From contig NZ_QLLC01000014.1 in the NCBI RefSeq assembly GCF_003350205.1, positions 1 through 64,000 of the forward strand: 64,000 nucleotides of DNA, read 5' to 3'. The notes beneath the pieces were generated by a model. It saw only the letters and a program-made list of their open reading frames with translations. It was not told the DNA's origin and ran no database searches. A program made the translations under genes and the position numbers. Shown here piece after piece: positions 34,541 through 44,619 of this stretch (position 1 is its first letter; each line of letters begins with the position of its first letter). The DNA comes from Brevundimonas bullata (GTDB taxonomy: Bacteria; Pseudomonadota; Alphaproteobacteria; Caulobacterales; Caulobacteraceae).

Positions 34541-36424
34541 ATGAGTTTCTTGCAACGCCTATCCTTCGCCTGCCTCGCTGCCCTTGTCTTTGCGTTTCCT
34601 GCGTCAGCTCAAATTGAGACGCCGCTGTCGCCGGACGAGGCCTTTGCCTTGACCGTAGCGCGAGAGGCTGACGGCGATCTGAGCTTCGTCTGGGCCATCA
34701 CGCCAGGCTACTATCTGTATCGCGAACACACCGCCGCCGCCGTCGCCCAGAGCGCCGCGCCTCTGCCCCTTGATCTGGCCAAGGGCCGATCCAAGGACGA
34801 TCCAGACTTCGGAGTGGTCGACATCTGGCGGGACATCGGTCGCGCCGTCATGTCTGCGGACACCTTGGCCCAGGCCGGCGCGCCGTCGTCGATCAGCATT
34901 ACCTACCAAGGCTGCCTGGAAGACTCGATCTGCTATCCGCCCACAACCCGAACGGTGACCGTCCCTGCTCGCCCCCAGGCCCACATCGACAACCCTAAAG
35001 CCGACGCCGAGCCTCCCCGGGCCGCCCTTATGGCCGTCGCCCCCGACGCCTTGGTCGTTTCTCCCACTGCCAATTCCGTGATGTCTGCCGCAGCGACCGC
35101 CTCGGCTGCTCTGCCGATGAAAGCCAAGGACGACAGCTTCGTAGGACGACTGGCGCTAAAAGGCGGCGCGGCCTGGGTGTTGGCGGCCTTCTTCGGCTTC
35201 GGCGTCCTGCTGGCCTTCACCCCTTGCGTCTTGCCCATGTACCCCATTCTGGCCGGCGTCATTGGGCGCGGCGCCGATGATCGTGGGTCACGGCGCGGTC
35301 TGGTCTTGTCGATCGCCTATGTCCTGGGTCTGTCCAGCGCCCTGGCCCTGCTGGGCCTGGCCGCCGCCTGGTCAGGCCAGAACCTGCAGATGGCCTTGCA
35401 GTCGGCGTGGGCGGTCGGCGCCGTGGCTGTCATCTTTGTCGTCCTGGCGATCTCGACCTTCGGCGCCTTCACATTGCAACTGCCTTCCGCCTGGACCAGC
35501 CGTCTGTCGCGCGACGACGGCCATGGGCGCCGCACCCTACTGTCCGCGGCGGGATTGGGCTTCGTTTCGGCCCTGATCGTCGGCCCCTGCGTCACCGCCC
35601 CTCTGGCGGGCGCCCTGCTCTATATCGCCCAGACCGGCGACATCCTGCTCGGTGCGGCGGCCCTGTTCTTCCTGGGACTGGGCAAGGGCCTGCCTCTGAT
35701 CGCGTTCGGTACGGCCGGCGCACGGTTCCTGCCCAAGGCCGGCCCGTGGATGGACCGGGTCAAGATGGTGTTCGGCTTCGTCTTTCTGGCCATGGCCTGG
35801 TGGCTGGCCAGCCGTACTCTGCCACCCGCCGCCACGCTTGCGCTCGGGGCTGCACTGGCCCTGGCTCTGGCCGCAGCGCTTGGCCTGTTCAGTCCAGCCA
35901 CCACTAGGCTATCGAGCCGCTTCGGCCGCGCGGCAGGTCTGGCGGCGGCGACCTGGGGCGTCCTGCTTCTGGGCGGCCTCAGCCTAGGGGCCGTCGATCC
36001 CTGGCGTCCCCTGGCGCCCCTGACGCGCTCTTCCCCGACAGCCGCCATCGCCGCACAGCCAGCCGCCGTCGTCGTGGATCAGCCAGGGCTGGATCGCGCC
36101 CTGGCGGCGGCCTCCGCGCGACAACGCCCGGCCCTCGTCTATTTCACCGCCGACTGGTGCGTCAGCTGCAGGGTGATGGAACGGCAGGTGTTCCAGAATC
36201 AGGACGTCGTCGCCCGCCTGGCCGAAGTCGATCTGATCCAGGTCGACCTCACCCGCAGCACGCCCGAGACCCGCGCCATGATGAAACGCTACCTCGTGGC
36301 GGGGCCGCCGACCTTGATCTTCATGTCCCGCTCCGCCACCGAGGCGCCGGATACGCGTCTGGTCGGCGAAACCTCGGTCCAGCCTATGCTGGACGCCCTG
36401 AAACGTGCCGGAGCCGCCGCGTGA
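34541..36424 (+). CDS. dsbD: Protein-disulfide reductase DsbD/ScsB-like
   Basis: 627 aa from the ATG at 34541. Signal peptide (about 1-24, ending FPASAQ), periplasmic DsbD-alpha domain (about 25-190; CLEDSICYPP carries its redox cysteines), eight-helix CcdA-like membrane domain (about 220-470; FTPCVLPMYPI and GPCVTAPLAG supply the membrane cysteines) and a C-terminal thioredoxin domain with active site CVSC in FTADWCVSCRVME. It moves electrons from cytoplasmic thioredoxin to the periplasm. Its two partner genes suggest a copper/oxidative stress (Scs) role. A longer frame from 34436 lacks a signal peptide at its start. Confidence 0.92.
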   Translation: MSFLQRLSFACLAALVFAFPASAQIETPLSPDEAFALTVAREADGDLSFVWAITPGYYLYREHTAAAVAQSAAPLPLDLAKGRSKDDPDFGVVDIWRDIGRAVMSADTLAQAGAPSSISITYQGCLEDSICYPPTTRTVTVPARPQAHIDNPKADAEPPRAALMAVAPDALVVSPTANSVMSAAATASAALPMKAKDDSFVGRLALKGGAAWVLAAFFGFGVLLAFTPCVLPMYPILAGVIGRGADDRGSRRGLVLSIAYVLGLSSALALLGLAAAWSGQNLQMALQSAWAVGAVAVIFVVLAISTFGAFTLQLPSAWTSRLSRDDGHGRRTLLSAAGLGFVSALIVGPCVTAPLAGALLYIAQTGDILLGAAALFFLGLGKGLPLIAFGTAGARFLPKAGPWMDRVKMVFGFVFLAMAWWLASRTLPPAATLALGAALALALAAALGLFSPATTRLSSRFGRAAGLAAATWGVLLLGGLSLGAVDPWRPLAPLTRSSPTAAIAAQPAAVVVDQPGLDRALAAASARQRPALVYFTADWCVSCRVMERQVFQNQDVVARLAEVDLIQVDLTRSTPETRAMMKRYLVAGPPTLIFMSRSATEAPDTRLVGETSVQPMLDALKRAGAAA

Positions 36425-37245
36425 ACACCATCGTCCTCGGCCCTCTGATCTTGTCGGGCGAACGGTTCGCCATTCTAGCGGGCGTCTTTGTTTTTCTGAT
36501 CGGGACAGGTCTGCTGGCCAGCCGCGTCAGCCAGCGCTTCAACCTGTGGAGCACCGTGCTGGTCATCGGCGGTCTGGCCGCCGCAAGATTGGCCCACGTC
36601 ATCGCTCACTGGGACTCTTTCAGCGACGCCCCCTTGCGCGCCTTGGCGGTATGGCAGGGCGGGTTCATCTGGCTGTGGGTCCTGCCGGTCGCCGGCCTGA
36701 CGCTGTTCTTCCTTTTGCGCACCACGCAAGAACGCCTCTGGGCCGTTGCGCCGCTGTCGGCGGCGGCCTTGGTCTTCACCATGACCTATCAACTGGCGTC
36801 AGCGACTGAGCCCCTGCCGCCTCCCGCCCTGACTCTGACCGCCGTCAACGGCCCGGCGGTCGATCTGGCGTCGTTGGATGGGCGACCGACCGTCATCAAC
36901 CTGTGGGCCACCTGGTGCGCCCCCTGCCGACGAGAGATGCCCGCTCTACTGCAAGCCGAGCGGGACCATCCCGATGTCCGCTTCCTCCTGATCAATCAGG
37001 GCGAGAGCGAAGAGGCCGTACGCGCCTTCCTTGAGCGTGAGGACCTCCGCTTCGACCACCTGCTGCTCGACCCCGCCATGGCGACCCAGCGCCATTATCG
37101 CACGGTGGGCATCCCCGTGACGCTCTTCCTTCACGTCGACGGCCGATTGTCCCAGGCCCATACAGGCGAAATCGCGCCCGAACGGATCGCTGCGGAAATC
37201 GCGCGGCTGAACCGATCTTCTTCTCTGACGGAGTCCCACCCATGA
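36421..37245 (+). CDS. Membrane-anchored TlpA-like thioredoxin with prolipoprotein transferase-like N-terminus
   Basis: 274 aa from a GTG that overlaps the dsbD stop (GTGA). Three to four N-terminal helices (about 8-125; AARLAHVIAHWDSF recalls the Lgt-like domain of this subfamily) anchor a periplasmic thioredoxin fold (about 135-265) with active site CAPC in WATWCAPCRREM and the cis-Pro in VGIPVTLFL. Likely reduced by the DsbD-like protein encoded upstream. Its end overlaps the next gene by four bases (ATGA). Confidence 0.88.
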   Translation: MNTIVLGPLILSGERFAILAGVFVFLIGTGLLASRVSQRFNLWSTVLVIGGLAAARLAHVIAHWDSFSDAPLRALAVWQGGFIWLWVLPVAGLTLFFLLRTTQERLWAVAPLSAAALVFTMTYQLASATEPLPPPALTLTAVNGPAVDLASLDGRPTVINLWATWCAPCRREMPALLQAERDHPDVRFLLINQGESEEAVRAFLEREDLRFDHLLLDPAMATQRHYRTVGIPVTLFLHVDGRLSQAHTGEIAPERIAAEIARLNRSSSLTESHP

Positions 37246-37916
37246 CGCGCCCCCTCCTGCCCGCTCTCGCCGCTGTCCTGGCGCTGGCCGGCTGCGGCCC
37301 CGCGGAAGCCAGAGACGCAAACGACCTGGCCTCGGATGCAATTGCAGCGACGTCGGGCCTGATCGGGTTCAACGATCTGATCCGCGACCCAGGCGTACCC
37401 TTCCTGGGCAGCGAGAACGCGGACGTCGTTATCGTCGGCTACGTCGATTACAACTGCGGCTACTGCAAGAAGATGCAGCCCGTGGTCGACGCCGTCATGA
37501 AGGCCGATCCCAAGGTCCGCGTCCTTTACAAGGACTGGCCCATCTTCGGCGCCGTCTCCCAGACCGCCGCCCGCACCGCATTGGCGGCCGGCTATCAGGG
37601 CAAGTACGAAGCGGTCCATAACGTCTTCATGCAGTCCCCCGGGCGCATCACCAGCGACGCCGATATCCAGCGCCTGGCCCAGCAGGCGGGCGTCGACATG
37701 ACCCGCCTGGAACGCGATCTTTCAGAACATCGCACAGCGATCGACGCCGTCCTGAGCCGCAACGGGCGCGAGGCTCGGGCTCTGGCGCTGCAAGGCACCC
37801 CCGCCTTCGTCATCAACGGCCGCCTGATCCCGGGCGGCATGCCGAAAGCCTACCTGGAAGCCGTCATCGCACGTGTCCGCACCGAACAGCCCCTTGGCGG
37901 CGGGACCACCCCATAA
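37242..37916 (+). CDS. DsbA/ScsC-like thiol-disulfide lipoprotein
   Basis: 224 aa. Signal peptide with lipobox LALAGC (Cys18), so it is probably a lipoprotein. Thioredoxin-like fold with helical insert (about 60-215); active site CGYC in YVDYNCGYCKKM and cis-Pro in LQGTPAFVING. Last of three overlapping genes; together they resemble the Scs (suppressor of copper sensitivity) trio, in which ScsB keeps ScsC reduced. Isomerase rather than oxidase function would fit, but that is inference. Confidence 0.9.
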   Translation: MTRPLLPALAAVLALAGCGPAEARDANDLASDAIAATSGLIGFNDLIRDPGVPFLGSENADVVIVGYVDYNCGYCKKMQPVVDAVMKADPKVRVLYKDWPIFGAVSQTAARTALAAGYQGKYEAVHNVFMQSPGRITSDADIQRLAQQAGVDMTRLERDLSEHRTAIDAVLSRNGREARALALQGTPAFVINGRLIPGGMPKAYLEAVIARVRTEQPLGGGTTP

Positions 37917-37967
37917 ACGACGACAGCCGCACATTCCCTCGCCCGCTGACGCAGGCCGGAAGCAACC

Positions 37968-38300
37968 TCAGCCGGGCCTGGGACTGAAGTGCTTCTCGAA
38001 CTTGCCGGTTTCCTGCTCATAGTCGGCTCGGTCGGCGGGCGGTTCGCCCTTGACCGTGATGTTGGGCCATAGCCTGGCATAGTCCGTGTTGATCTTCAGC
38101 CACTTGCCGTCGGGTTCGTCTTCGCTGTCGGGCTTGATGGCGTCAACGGGACATTCCGGCTCGCAGACGCCGCAATCAATGCAGTCGTCGGGCGAAATGA
38201 CCAGAAAGTTTTCACCCTCGTAGAAGCAGTCCACGGGGCAGACTTCGACGCAGTCCATGAACTTGCATTTCACGCAGGCGTCGGTGACGAGATAGGTCAC
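37968..38300 (-). CDS. fdxA: Seven-iron ferredoxin FdxA
   Basis: 110 aa. Binds 3Fe-4S and 4Fe-4S clusters: cysteines in [18 protein letters not shown] and [14 protein letters not shown]. Small electron carrier of the cytoplasm. Located next to the sulfate activation genes and near ferredoxin-NADP reductase, it may feed electrons to the sulfite reductase encoded further right. Confidence 0.95.
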   Translation of the reverse strand: MTYLVTDACVKCKFMDCVEVCPVDCFYEGENFLVISPDDCIDCGVCEPECPVDAIKPDSEDEPDGKWLKINTDYARLWPNITVKGEPPADRADYEQETGKFEKHFSPRPG

Positions 38301-38326
38301 GAGAGAAATCCAGTCTTGGCGGCGGC

Positions 38327-40177
38327 CTAGAGCCAGCCGCGCTCTTCCAGAAGGCGACGCACCGCATCCGCCGCCAGCGACGGCGCCAGTTGCTCCGTCG
38401 CGACGGTCAAATCAGGCGCAGTCGGGATCTCATAGGGTGCGGCGACCCCGGTGAATTCAGCGATCATCCCGGCCGAAGCCCGGGCGTAGAGACCCTTCGG
38501 ATCACGCGCCCGGCAGCTTTCCAGAGAGGCCTCGACAAAGACCTCGACGAAGCCCTCGTCGTCGAACAATGCCCTGACGGCGTCGCGATCCGCCTGACGC
38601 GGCGAGATCAGGGCGCAGATGGCGATGACGCCGGTGTGCGCGAACAGCCGCGCCGCCTCCCCTGTCCGCCGCACGTTCTCGGCCCGGTCGGCGTCGGAAA
38701 ACCCGAGATCGCGATTGAGGCCGTGGCGCAGGTTGTCCCCGTCCAGCAGCACCGTCCGGCAACCGCGTCCATGTAGCCTCTGTTGCAGCGCCTGAGCCAC
38801 GGTGGACTTGCCCGCGCCCGACAGGCCGGTCAGCCAGACCACGCCACCACGATGGCCGCTCAGCCGTTCGTGGGCCTCGCGCGAAACGGCGGCGGGACTT
38901 TGATGGATGTGAGCCGCCTGTCCCGACACGCCTGTCACCACCCCCGCCGCAACTGTGACGCCGGAGGCCCGGTCGATCAGCACAAAGGCGCCTTGGGTCG
39001 GGTCCTGCCGGAAGGGGTCCACTGCGGCTGGCGACGGCAGGGTCAGCCAACCATCCGCCAGTTCGTTGGGCGTCAGCGCCGCCATGGCATCGGCCAGGGT
39101 CAGGCGGGCCGGCAGGGTTCGGGCGCCCAGCTTGACCTGATAGCGACGCCCAGGATCAAACGGCTGCTCCCCCATCCACAGCAAGCGGACATCCAGGCGG
39201 TCGGACGCAGCGGGGCGGTCATCGACCGGCGCCAGGACATCGCCGCGCGCCACGTCCACCGCCTCGGCCAGCACCAACGTCACGGCGTCGCCGGCACGAG
39301 CGGTTGAAACCTCCCTGTCGCCTGACAGAATGCGCGCCAGCGTCGCTGTCTGACCGCCGGGGCAGACCGCCAGAACATCGCCCACCCTCACCTCGCCCGA
39401 GGCGATGGTCCCGGCATAGCCCCGGAAGTCGGCATGAGGCCGGTTCACATACTGCACCGACAGGCGGAACGACCGCGCAACGCCGGTTTCCGCGACCGGC
39501 AGGTCTTCCAGCGCCTCAATCAGGCTGGGGCCGTCGTACCAGGGCGTGGCGGCGGACCGCGCTGTCAGGTTGTCGCCCCGTCGCGCGCTGACCGGAATCG
39601 CCGTCACCGAGCGGAAACCCAGATCGGCGACCAGTTCGGCGTAGGCGTCACGGATACGCTCAAACGCCGCTGGATCATCCGCGATCAAGTCGATCTTGTT
39701 CACCGCCAGAATGACGTGGCGAATGCCGAACAGAGCGACGATGCGACTGTGGCGCGCCGTCTGGGCCGTAACGCCCTTGACCGCATCCACCAGCACGACC
39801 GCTGCTTCGCAGGTCGAGGCGCCGGTGGCCATGTTGCGCGTATATTGCTCATGCCCCGGCGTATCGGCGACGATGAAGCTTCGGCGCGGCGTCGACATAT
39901 AACGATAGGCCACGTCGATGGTGATGCCCTGCTCGCGCTCGGCCTCCAGCCCGTCCAGCAGCAGGGCGTAGTCAAGGTTCGCCCCGTCGGTGCCGAACCG
40001 GCGCGAGTCGCGCTCCAGCGTCGCCAGCTGGTCCTCCGGCACCTGGCCCGTCTCGAACAGCAGCCGCCCGATCAGGGTGGACTTGCCGTCGTCCACGGAG
40101 CCGCAGGTCAGAAAGCGCAGCAGATCGCGTTCCGCCCGCTGGCCCTGCGGCGGGAAAGCCGTCGCGGCGCCGTCCAT
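38327..40177 (-). CDS. cysNC: Bifunctional sulfate adenylyltransferase subunit 1 / APS kinase (CysN-CysC)
   Basis: 616 aa. N-terminal GTPase CysN (about 1-420) with P loop [21 protein letters not shown] and NKIDL; C-terminal APS kinase (about 440-616) with P loop [12 protein letters not shown]. CysN uses GTP hydrolysis to drive APS formation with CysD; CysC phosphorylates APS to PAPS. The downstream reductase is of the APS/PAPS type with CC and CxxC cysteines, so APS could be used directly and PAPS might serve other sulfotransfer. The start codon overlaps the cysD stop by one base. Confidence 0.95.
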   Translation of the reverse strand: MDGAATAFPPQGQRAERDLLRFLTCGSVDDGKSTLIGRLLFETGQVPEDQLATLERDSRRFGTDGANLDYALLLDGLEAEREQGITIDVAYRYMSTPRRSFIVADTPGHEQYTRNMATGASTCEAAVVLVDAVKGVTAQTARHSRIVALFGIRHVILAVNKIDLIADDPAAFERIRDAYAELVADLGFRSVTAIPVSARRGDNLTARSAATPWYDGPSLIEALEDLPVAETGVARSFRLSVQYVNRPHADFRGYAGTIASGEVRVGDVLAVCPGGQTATLARILSGDREVSTARAGDAVTLVLAEAVDVARGDVLAPVDDRPAASDRLDVRLLWMGEQPFDPGRRYQVKLGARTLPARLTLADAMAALTPNELADGWLTLPSPAAVDPFRQDPTQGAFVLIDRASGVTVAAGVVTGVSGQAAHIHQSPAAVSREAHERLSGHRGGVVWLTGLSGAGKSTVAQALQQRLHGRGCRTVLLDGDNLRHGLNRDLGFSDADRAENVRRTGEAARLFAHTGVIAICALISPRQADRDAVRALFDDEGFVEVFVEASLESCRARDPKGLYARASAGMIAEFTGVAAPYEIPTAPDLTVATEQLAPSLAADAVRRLLEERGWL

Positions 40178-41121
40178 CAGAAATAGCCCTCGCGCTTCTT
40201 GCGCTCCATCGAAGCGGTCTCGTCAGCGTCGATCAGCCGCCCCTGGCGCTCGGATTGCCTACTGGTGCGCAGTTCGCGGATGACAGCGTCCAGGCTGTCG
40301 GCCTCGGACTCCACCGCCGCGCTCAGTGGATAGCAGCCCAGAGATCTGAAACGGACGCGGCGCAGTTCGGGCGTCTCGCCCTCCCTCAACGGCAGCCGTT
40401 CGTCGTCCCGCACGATCAAGGCGCCGCCTCGCACCACCACGGGGCGCAAGGCCGAAAAATACAGCGGCACGACCGGGATGCCCTCCGCCTGGGTGTATTC
40501 CCACACATCCAGCTCGGTCCAGTTCGACAGGGGGAAGACGCGCAGGCTCTCTCCCGGTCCCAGGTTGGAATTCCACAGCCGCCACAGCTCCGGCCGCTGA
40601 CGACGCGGGTCCCAGCTGTGGTCCGCGCCCCGGAACGAGAAGATGCGCTCCTTGGCCCGCGATTTCTCCTCATCGCGCCGGGCGCCGCCGATGGCGACGT
40701 CAAAGCCGTGCAGGTCCAGCGCCTGTTTCAGGGCGTCGGTCTTCATCGCCTGGGTGTGGGCCGAGGACCCCGAGGTGATCGGGCTGATGCCGCGCGCCAG
40801 GGCCTCGTGGTTGGTGTGGACCAGCAACCGCGCGCCATAGAGGCCCGCCACATGGTCGCGATGGGTGATCATGTCCCGAAACTTCCACGTCGTATCCACG
40901 TGCAGCAGCGGGAACGGCGGCGAGCCCGGATAGAAGGCCTTGGCCGCCAGGTGCAGCAGGACGCCGGAATCCTTGCCGATCGAATACATCATGACCGGGT
41001 TGCGCGCCGTCGCCGCCACCTCGCGCAGGATCTCGATCGCCTCGGCTTCCAACTGGCGCAGATGCGGGGGCAGGACGCGACGCGCGGTGGCGTCTCTCTG
41101 CTTTTCGACGGTCGCCTGCAT
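40177..41121 (-). CDS. cysD: Sulfate adenylyltransferase subunit 2 (CysD)
   Basis: 314 aa PP-loop ATP pyrophosphatase. Makes APS from ATP and sulfate together with CysN. PP-loop [13 protein letters not shown] (S-G-K-D-S) near 47, and the C-terminal R-rich region ([15 protein letters not shown]) of the CysD family. About 110 bp of upstream sequence separates it from the ferredoxin-NADP reductase gene; I saw no obvious CysB-type or SahR-type operator there. Confidence 0.95.
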   Translation of the reverse strand: MQATVEKQRDATARRVLPPHLRQLEAEAIEILREVAATARNPVMMYSIGKDSGVLLHLAAKAFYPGSPPFPLLHVDTTWKFRDMITHRDHVAGLYGARLLVHTNHEALARGISPITSGSSAHTQAMKTDALKQALDLHGFDVAIGGARRDEEKSRAKERIFSFRGADHSWDPRRQRPELWRLWNSNLGPGESLRVFPLSNWTELDVWEYTQAEGIPVVPLYFSALRPVVVRGGALIVRDDERLPLREGETPELRRVRFRSLGCYPLSAAVESEADSLDAVIRELRTSRQSERQGRLIDADETASMERKKREGYF

Positions 41122-41229
41122 AGGCTGCGGTCCTCACTGGTCGTCTCTAACGAGGGATATTTGAAGCGTGGAGGGCCGGTCCGCGTCGAACGATATGATC
41201 TCGCGCCGGCCGATAGAAAAACTGCGCGG

Positions 41230-42054
41230 TCAGCCGACGAAGGCGCGTTCCAGCACATAGTCGCCGGGTTCGGCGTTTGAGCCTTCGCTCAGCCCATGGC
41301 TTTCCAGCAGGGCCGCAACCTCGCGGATCATGGCCGTCGAACCGCACAGCATGACGCGGTCAGACGCCGGATCGAAGCGGCGCTCGAGTCCAAGATCGTC
41401 GAAGAAGGCGCCGCTGCGGATGCGGTCGGTAATCCGGCCCGGACGCTCAAACGCCTCACGCGTCACGGTCGGATAATAGGTCAGCCGCCCCTGCGCGACC
41501 TCGCCGACCAGCGGGTCGTCGAACAGCTCGGCCTGCAGAAAGTCGCGATAGGCCAGGTCCGCGACCTGACGCACCGTATGCGTGACCACCACCTGCTCGA
41601 ACCGTTCATAGGTTTCAGGATCGCGCGTCACGCTCAGCCAGGGCGCCAGGCCTGTGCCGGTGCCGATCAGGAAAAGGCGACGCCCCGCCTTGAGCGCATC
41701 CAGCACCAGGGTCCCGGTCGGCTTATTGCCCAGCAAGACCTCGTCGCCCGGCCGGATATCGACCAGACGCGACGTCAGCGGCCCGTCCTCCACGCGGATC
41801 GAGAAGAACTCCAACTCATCCGACCACGACGGGCTGGCGATGGAATAGGCCCGCAGCGTCGGCTTGCCCGCCCCGTCCAGCGACGGCAGGCCGATCATGA
41901 CGAACTCGCCCGAGCGGAAACGGAAATCCTCGGGCCGGTCGATGGCGAAGCTGAACAGATGATCGGTCCAGCGCCGCACCGAGCGCACCCGCTGCGGGGT
42001 CCACGGCGCGGGCGCCGCGACATGGGCACGTTCCAGAACTGCGACTTCGCTCAC
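41230..42054 (-). CDS. fpr: Ferredoxin-NADP(+) reductase
   Basis: 274 aa. FAD-binding barrel (about 15-115; RAYSIASPSW binds FAD) and NADP-binding domain (about 120-270; LIGTGTGLAPWLS and MLCGSTAMI). Ends with YVLERAFVG, the C-terminal tail typical of bacterial Fpr. Starts with GTG behind a near-consensus AGGAGG site. It can reduce the ferredoxin encoded nearby for the sulfite reductase; it also has general redox-stress roles in other bacteria. Confidence 0.93.
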   Translation of the reverse strand: MSEVAVLERAHVAAPAPWTPQRVRSVRRWTDHLFSFAIDRPEDFRFRSGEFVMIGLPSLDGAGKPTLRAYSIASPSWSDELEFFSIRVEDGPLTSRLVDIRPGDEVLLGNKPTGTLVLDALKAGRRLFLIGTGTGLAPWLSVTRDPETYERFEQVVVTHTVRQVADLAYRDFLQAELFDDPLVGEVAQGRLTYYPTVTREAFERPGRITDRIRSGAFFDDLGLERRFDPASDRVMLCGSTAMIREVAALLESHGLSEGSNAEPGDYVLERAFVG

Positions 42055-42154
42055 GACCGACCTCCTGTGTGAAGGCCTTCGACATAGGGCAGGCGGCGTC
42101 AGCGGAGGAAACGATCAATCCTGTTTTGAGCGTGCAGAAAATCTGCGAACGATT

Positions 42155-43084
42155 TCAGAGCTGGTCCAGATTGTTATCGTAGTCGATGGCCTGCTTCTTC
42201 AGCCAGGCGACGAAGGCCTTGGTTCCCGGCGACACAGGACGGTCCCTCGGCAGCACCACGAAATAGGCGAAGCCCAGCACCTGACTGCCGTCCGGGAAGG
42301 GCGCGACCAAACGCCCGGTGGCTAGGTCCGCCTGGGCTAGGGTCCGCTTGGCCAGGGCGACGCCGCGCCCCGCCGCCGCCGCCTCGATCAGCAGGCTGGA
42401 CTGGTCAAACCGCGAGCCGCGCCGGGCGTCGGCATGGCTGGCGTGCCGGGCCTTCAGCCACATGGCCCAGTCGGGCCGTGAGGCGTCGCCGTCCTCCGAC
42501 ATGTCATGCAGCAAGGTATGCCGGGTCAGGTCTTCGGCGGTGCGGATCGGATGCGGCGCGGCCATCAGGGCGGGCGAGCAGACAGGGATCACCGTCTCGG
42601 TCAGCAGGCGCTCGACCACATGACCCGGATAGTCGCCGGGGCCATAGCGGATGGCCAGATCGACCTTGCCCTTGCCCACCGTCACCGGCTCCATGTCCGC
42701 CGAAATCCACACCTCGATGTCCGGGTGGGCGGCGTGGAAGTCGTCCATGCGCGGCATCAGCCATTTGGACGCAAAGGACGGCGCCACGCTGATCGCCACC
42801 GTCCGGTTCAACGGCGGCTCACGCAGAATGGCCGAGGCGTCCATCAGCCGTTCGAACCCTTCGCGCAGCAGAGGCGTCGCCGCCCGGCCCAGTTCCGTCA
42901 GCTGCAACCCGCGCGCTTCCCGCGTGAACAGCGGCCCGCCGATGATCTCTTCCAGCAGGCGGATTTGTTGGCTGACGGCCCCCGGCGTCACCGACAGCTC
43001 GGCCGCCGTCCGCGAGAAGTTGAGGTGCCGCGACGCGCTTTCAAAAGCACGCAGGGCGTTGAGGGGCAAAAGCGGTCGAATCAT
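42155..43084 (-). CDS. LysR family regulator (GcvA-like)
   Basis: 309 aa. N-terminal helix-turn-helix (about 5-65; FSRTAAELSVTPGAVSQQIRLLEE) and a periplasmic-binding-like effector domain (about 90-300). The opening PLLPLNALRAFESASRHLNF is typical of the GcvA subgroup. It is divergent from cysG with 131 bp between them, so control of the sulfur operon is plausible, but the subgroup usually regulates glycine or beta-lactamase genes rather than sulfur genes. Confidence 0.88.
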   Translation of the reverse strand: MIRPLLPLNALRAFESASRHLNFSRTAAELSVTPGAVSQQIRLLEEIIGGPLFTREARGLQLTELGRAATPLLREGFERLMDASAILREPPLNRTVAISVAPSFASKWLMPRMDDFHAAHPDIEVWISADMEPVTVGKGKVDLAIRYGPGDYPGHVVERLLTETVIPVCSPALMAAPHPIRTAEDLTRHTLLHDMSEDGDASRPDWAMWLKARHASHADARRGSRFDQSSLLIEAAAAGRGVALAKRTLAQADLATGRLVAPFPDGSQVLGFAYFVVLPRDRPVSPGTKAFVAWLKKQAIDYDNNLDQL

Positions 43085-43215
43085 GCGCTTGCAGAAAACC
43101 TATCAGGGCGTCGGAGACAATCTGGTTTGTGGAAGGATCGTGCACGACGGATGCTGAATGTCGAGCCGCCACGCAAACATGAGGGCGGAAGACAGCAGAT
43201 CATGGAACAAGGCCG

Positions 43216-44619
43216 ATGCGCGTCTTTCTGGCATCCATCCCCCTGGAAGGGGCGAAAGTCGTCGTCGTCGGCGGGGGTGAACCCGCCCTGGCGAAGCTGC
43301 GCCTGTTCCTGAACAGCCCCGCCGACCTCGTCTGGTTCACGCCGGACGGCGCGCCCGCCGCGCTGGAAACGCCGCCCGCCGCCCCGACGCCCAACGCCCG
43401 CCTTCCCGACGCCGCCGATCTGCGCGGCGCCCGAATGGTCTTCATCGCCCTGAGCGATATCGCCCTGGCCCGCCGCATCGCCGAGGCCGCGCGCAAGGCC
43501 GGCGCCCAGGCCAACATCGTCGACCAGCCCGCCTTCAGCGACTTCCACACCCCCGCCCTGATCGACCGCGACGACGTGGTCGTGGGCGTGGCCACTGGCG
43601 GGAACGCCCCCATCCTGGCCCGCGATCTGCGCTCACGGATCGAAGCCGTCCTGCCGCAGGGGGTGGCCTCGGTCGCCCAGCTGGCGGGCGAACTGCGCGG
43701 CGCGGTCAAGGACGCGATCCCCGACTTCCTCGCGCGCCGCCGCTTCTGGGAGAAGGCCTTCCGCAGTCCCGCCGCAGACCTGGCCGCCGACGGCCGCATG
43801 GCCGAGGCCCGCCGCGAGATGGTCCGGCTGCTGAACGTCGCCTCCGCGCCCCGTGATGAGGCCGATCAAGGCATCGTCCATATCGTCGGCGCCGGTCCCG
43901 GCGATCCCGAGTTGCTGACCCTCAAGGCCCTGCGCGCGCTTCAGGACGCCGACGTCATCATCCACGACAAGCTGGTCTCGGCCGAGGTGCTGGACCGCGC
44001 CCGCCGTGACGCCCGGCGCATCTACGTCGGCAAGACGCGTGGCGACCATTCGGTGCCGCAGGACCAGATCGAACAGCTGATAATCGAGGAAGCCCGCGCC
44101 GGCCACCGTGTCGTGCGCCTGAAAGGCGGCGACCCCTTCGTATTCGGACGCGGCGGCGAGGAGCTGGAGGCCGTGCGCGCCGCCGGGATCGAGGCCATCG
44201 TCGTGCCGGGCGTCACCGCCGCTCTCGCCTGCGCCGCCTCGACCGGCCTGCCCCTGACCCACCGCGATCACGCCCAGGCCGTGACCTTCGTCACCGGCCA
44301 GCCCAAGCCGGGCGGGCAAGCCGCCGACTGGGCTCGGCTGGCGGCGCCGAACCATACGCTGGCCGTCTATATGGGCGCGGGCCAAGCCGCTGAGATCGCG
44401 TCGAACCTGATCGCCGCCGGTCGTGACGGCGCCACCCCCGTCGCCGTTGTCGAGAACGGCAGCCGCCCGGATCAGCGCACGCTCAAGGGACGGCTCGACG
44501 ATCTGGCCGCCCTGGTCGCACGCATGGATCTGACCGGCCCCGCCCTGCTGTTCATCGGCGAAACCGCCGCCCTGGCCGTCGCCAGCGATGAGCGCGCCCT
44601 GATCGAGGCCGCCGCATGA
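43216..44619 (+). CDS. cysG: Siroheme synthase CysG
   Basis: 467 aa trifunctional enzyme. N-terminal dehydrogenase/ferrochelatase part (about 1-205; VVVVGGGEPALAKLRL is the NAD site) and C-terminal uroporphyrinogen-III C-methyltransferase (about 215-450; VHIVGAGPGDPELLTLKA, GDPFVFGRGGEE, VVPGVTAALA). Makes siroheme for the sulfite reductase two genes downstream. First gene of the plus-strand sulfur operon; its stop overlaps the DUF2849 start by four bases. Confidence 0.94.
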   Translation: MRVFLASIPLEGAKVVVVGGGEPALAKLRLFLNSPADLVWFTPDGAPAALETPPAAPTPNARLPDAADLRGARMVFIALSDIALARRIAEAARKAGAQANIVDQPAFSDFHTPALIDRDDVVVGVATGGNAPILARDLRSRIEAVLPQGVASVAQLAGELRGAVKDAIPDFLARRRFWEKAFRSPAADLAADGRMAEARREMVRLLNVASAPRDEADQGIVHIVGAGPGDPELLTLKALRALQDADVIIHDKLVSAEVLDRARRDARRIYVGKTRGDHSVPQDQIEQLIIEEARAGHRVVRLKGGDPFVFGRGGEELEAVRAAGIEAIVVPGVTAALACAASTGLPLTHRDHAQAVTFVTGQPKPGGQAADWARLAAPNHTLAVYMGAGQAAEIASNLIAAGRDGATPVAVVENGSRPDQRTLKGRLDDLAALVARMDLTGPALLFIGETAALAVASDERALIEAAA

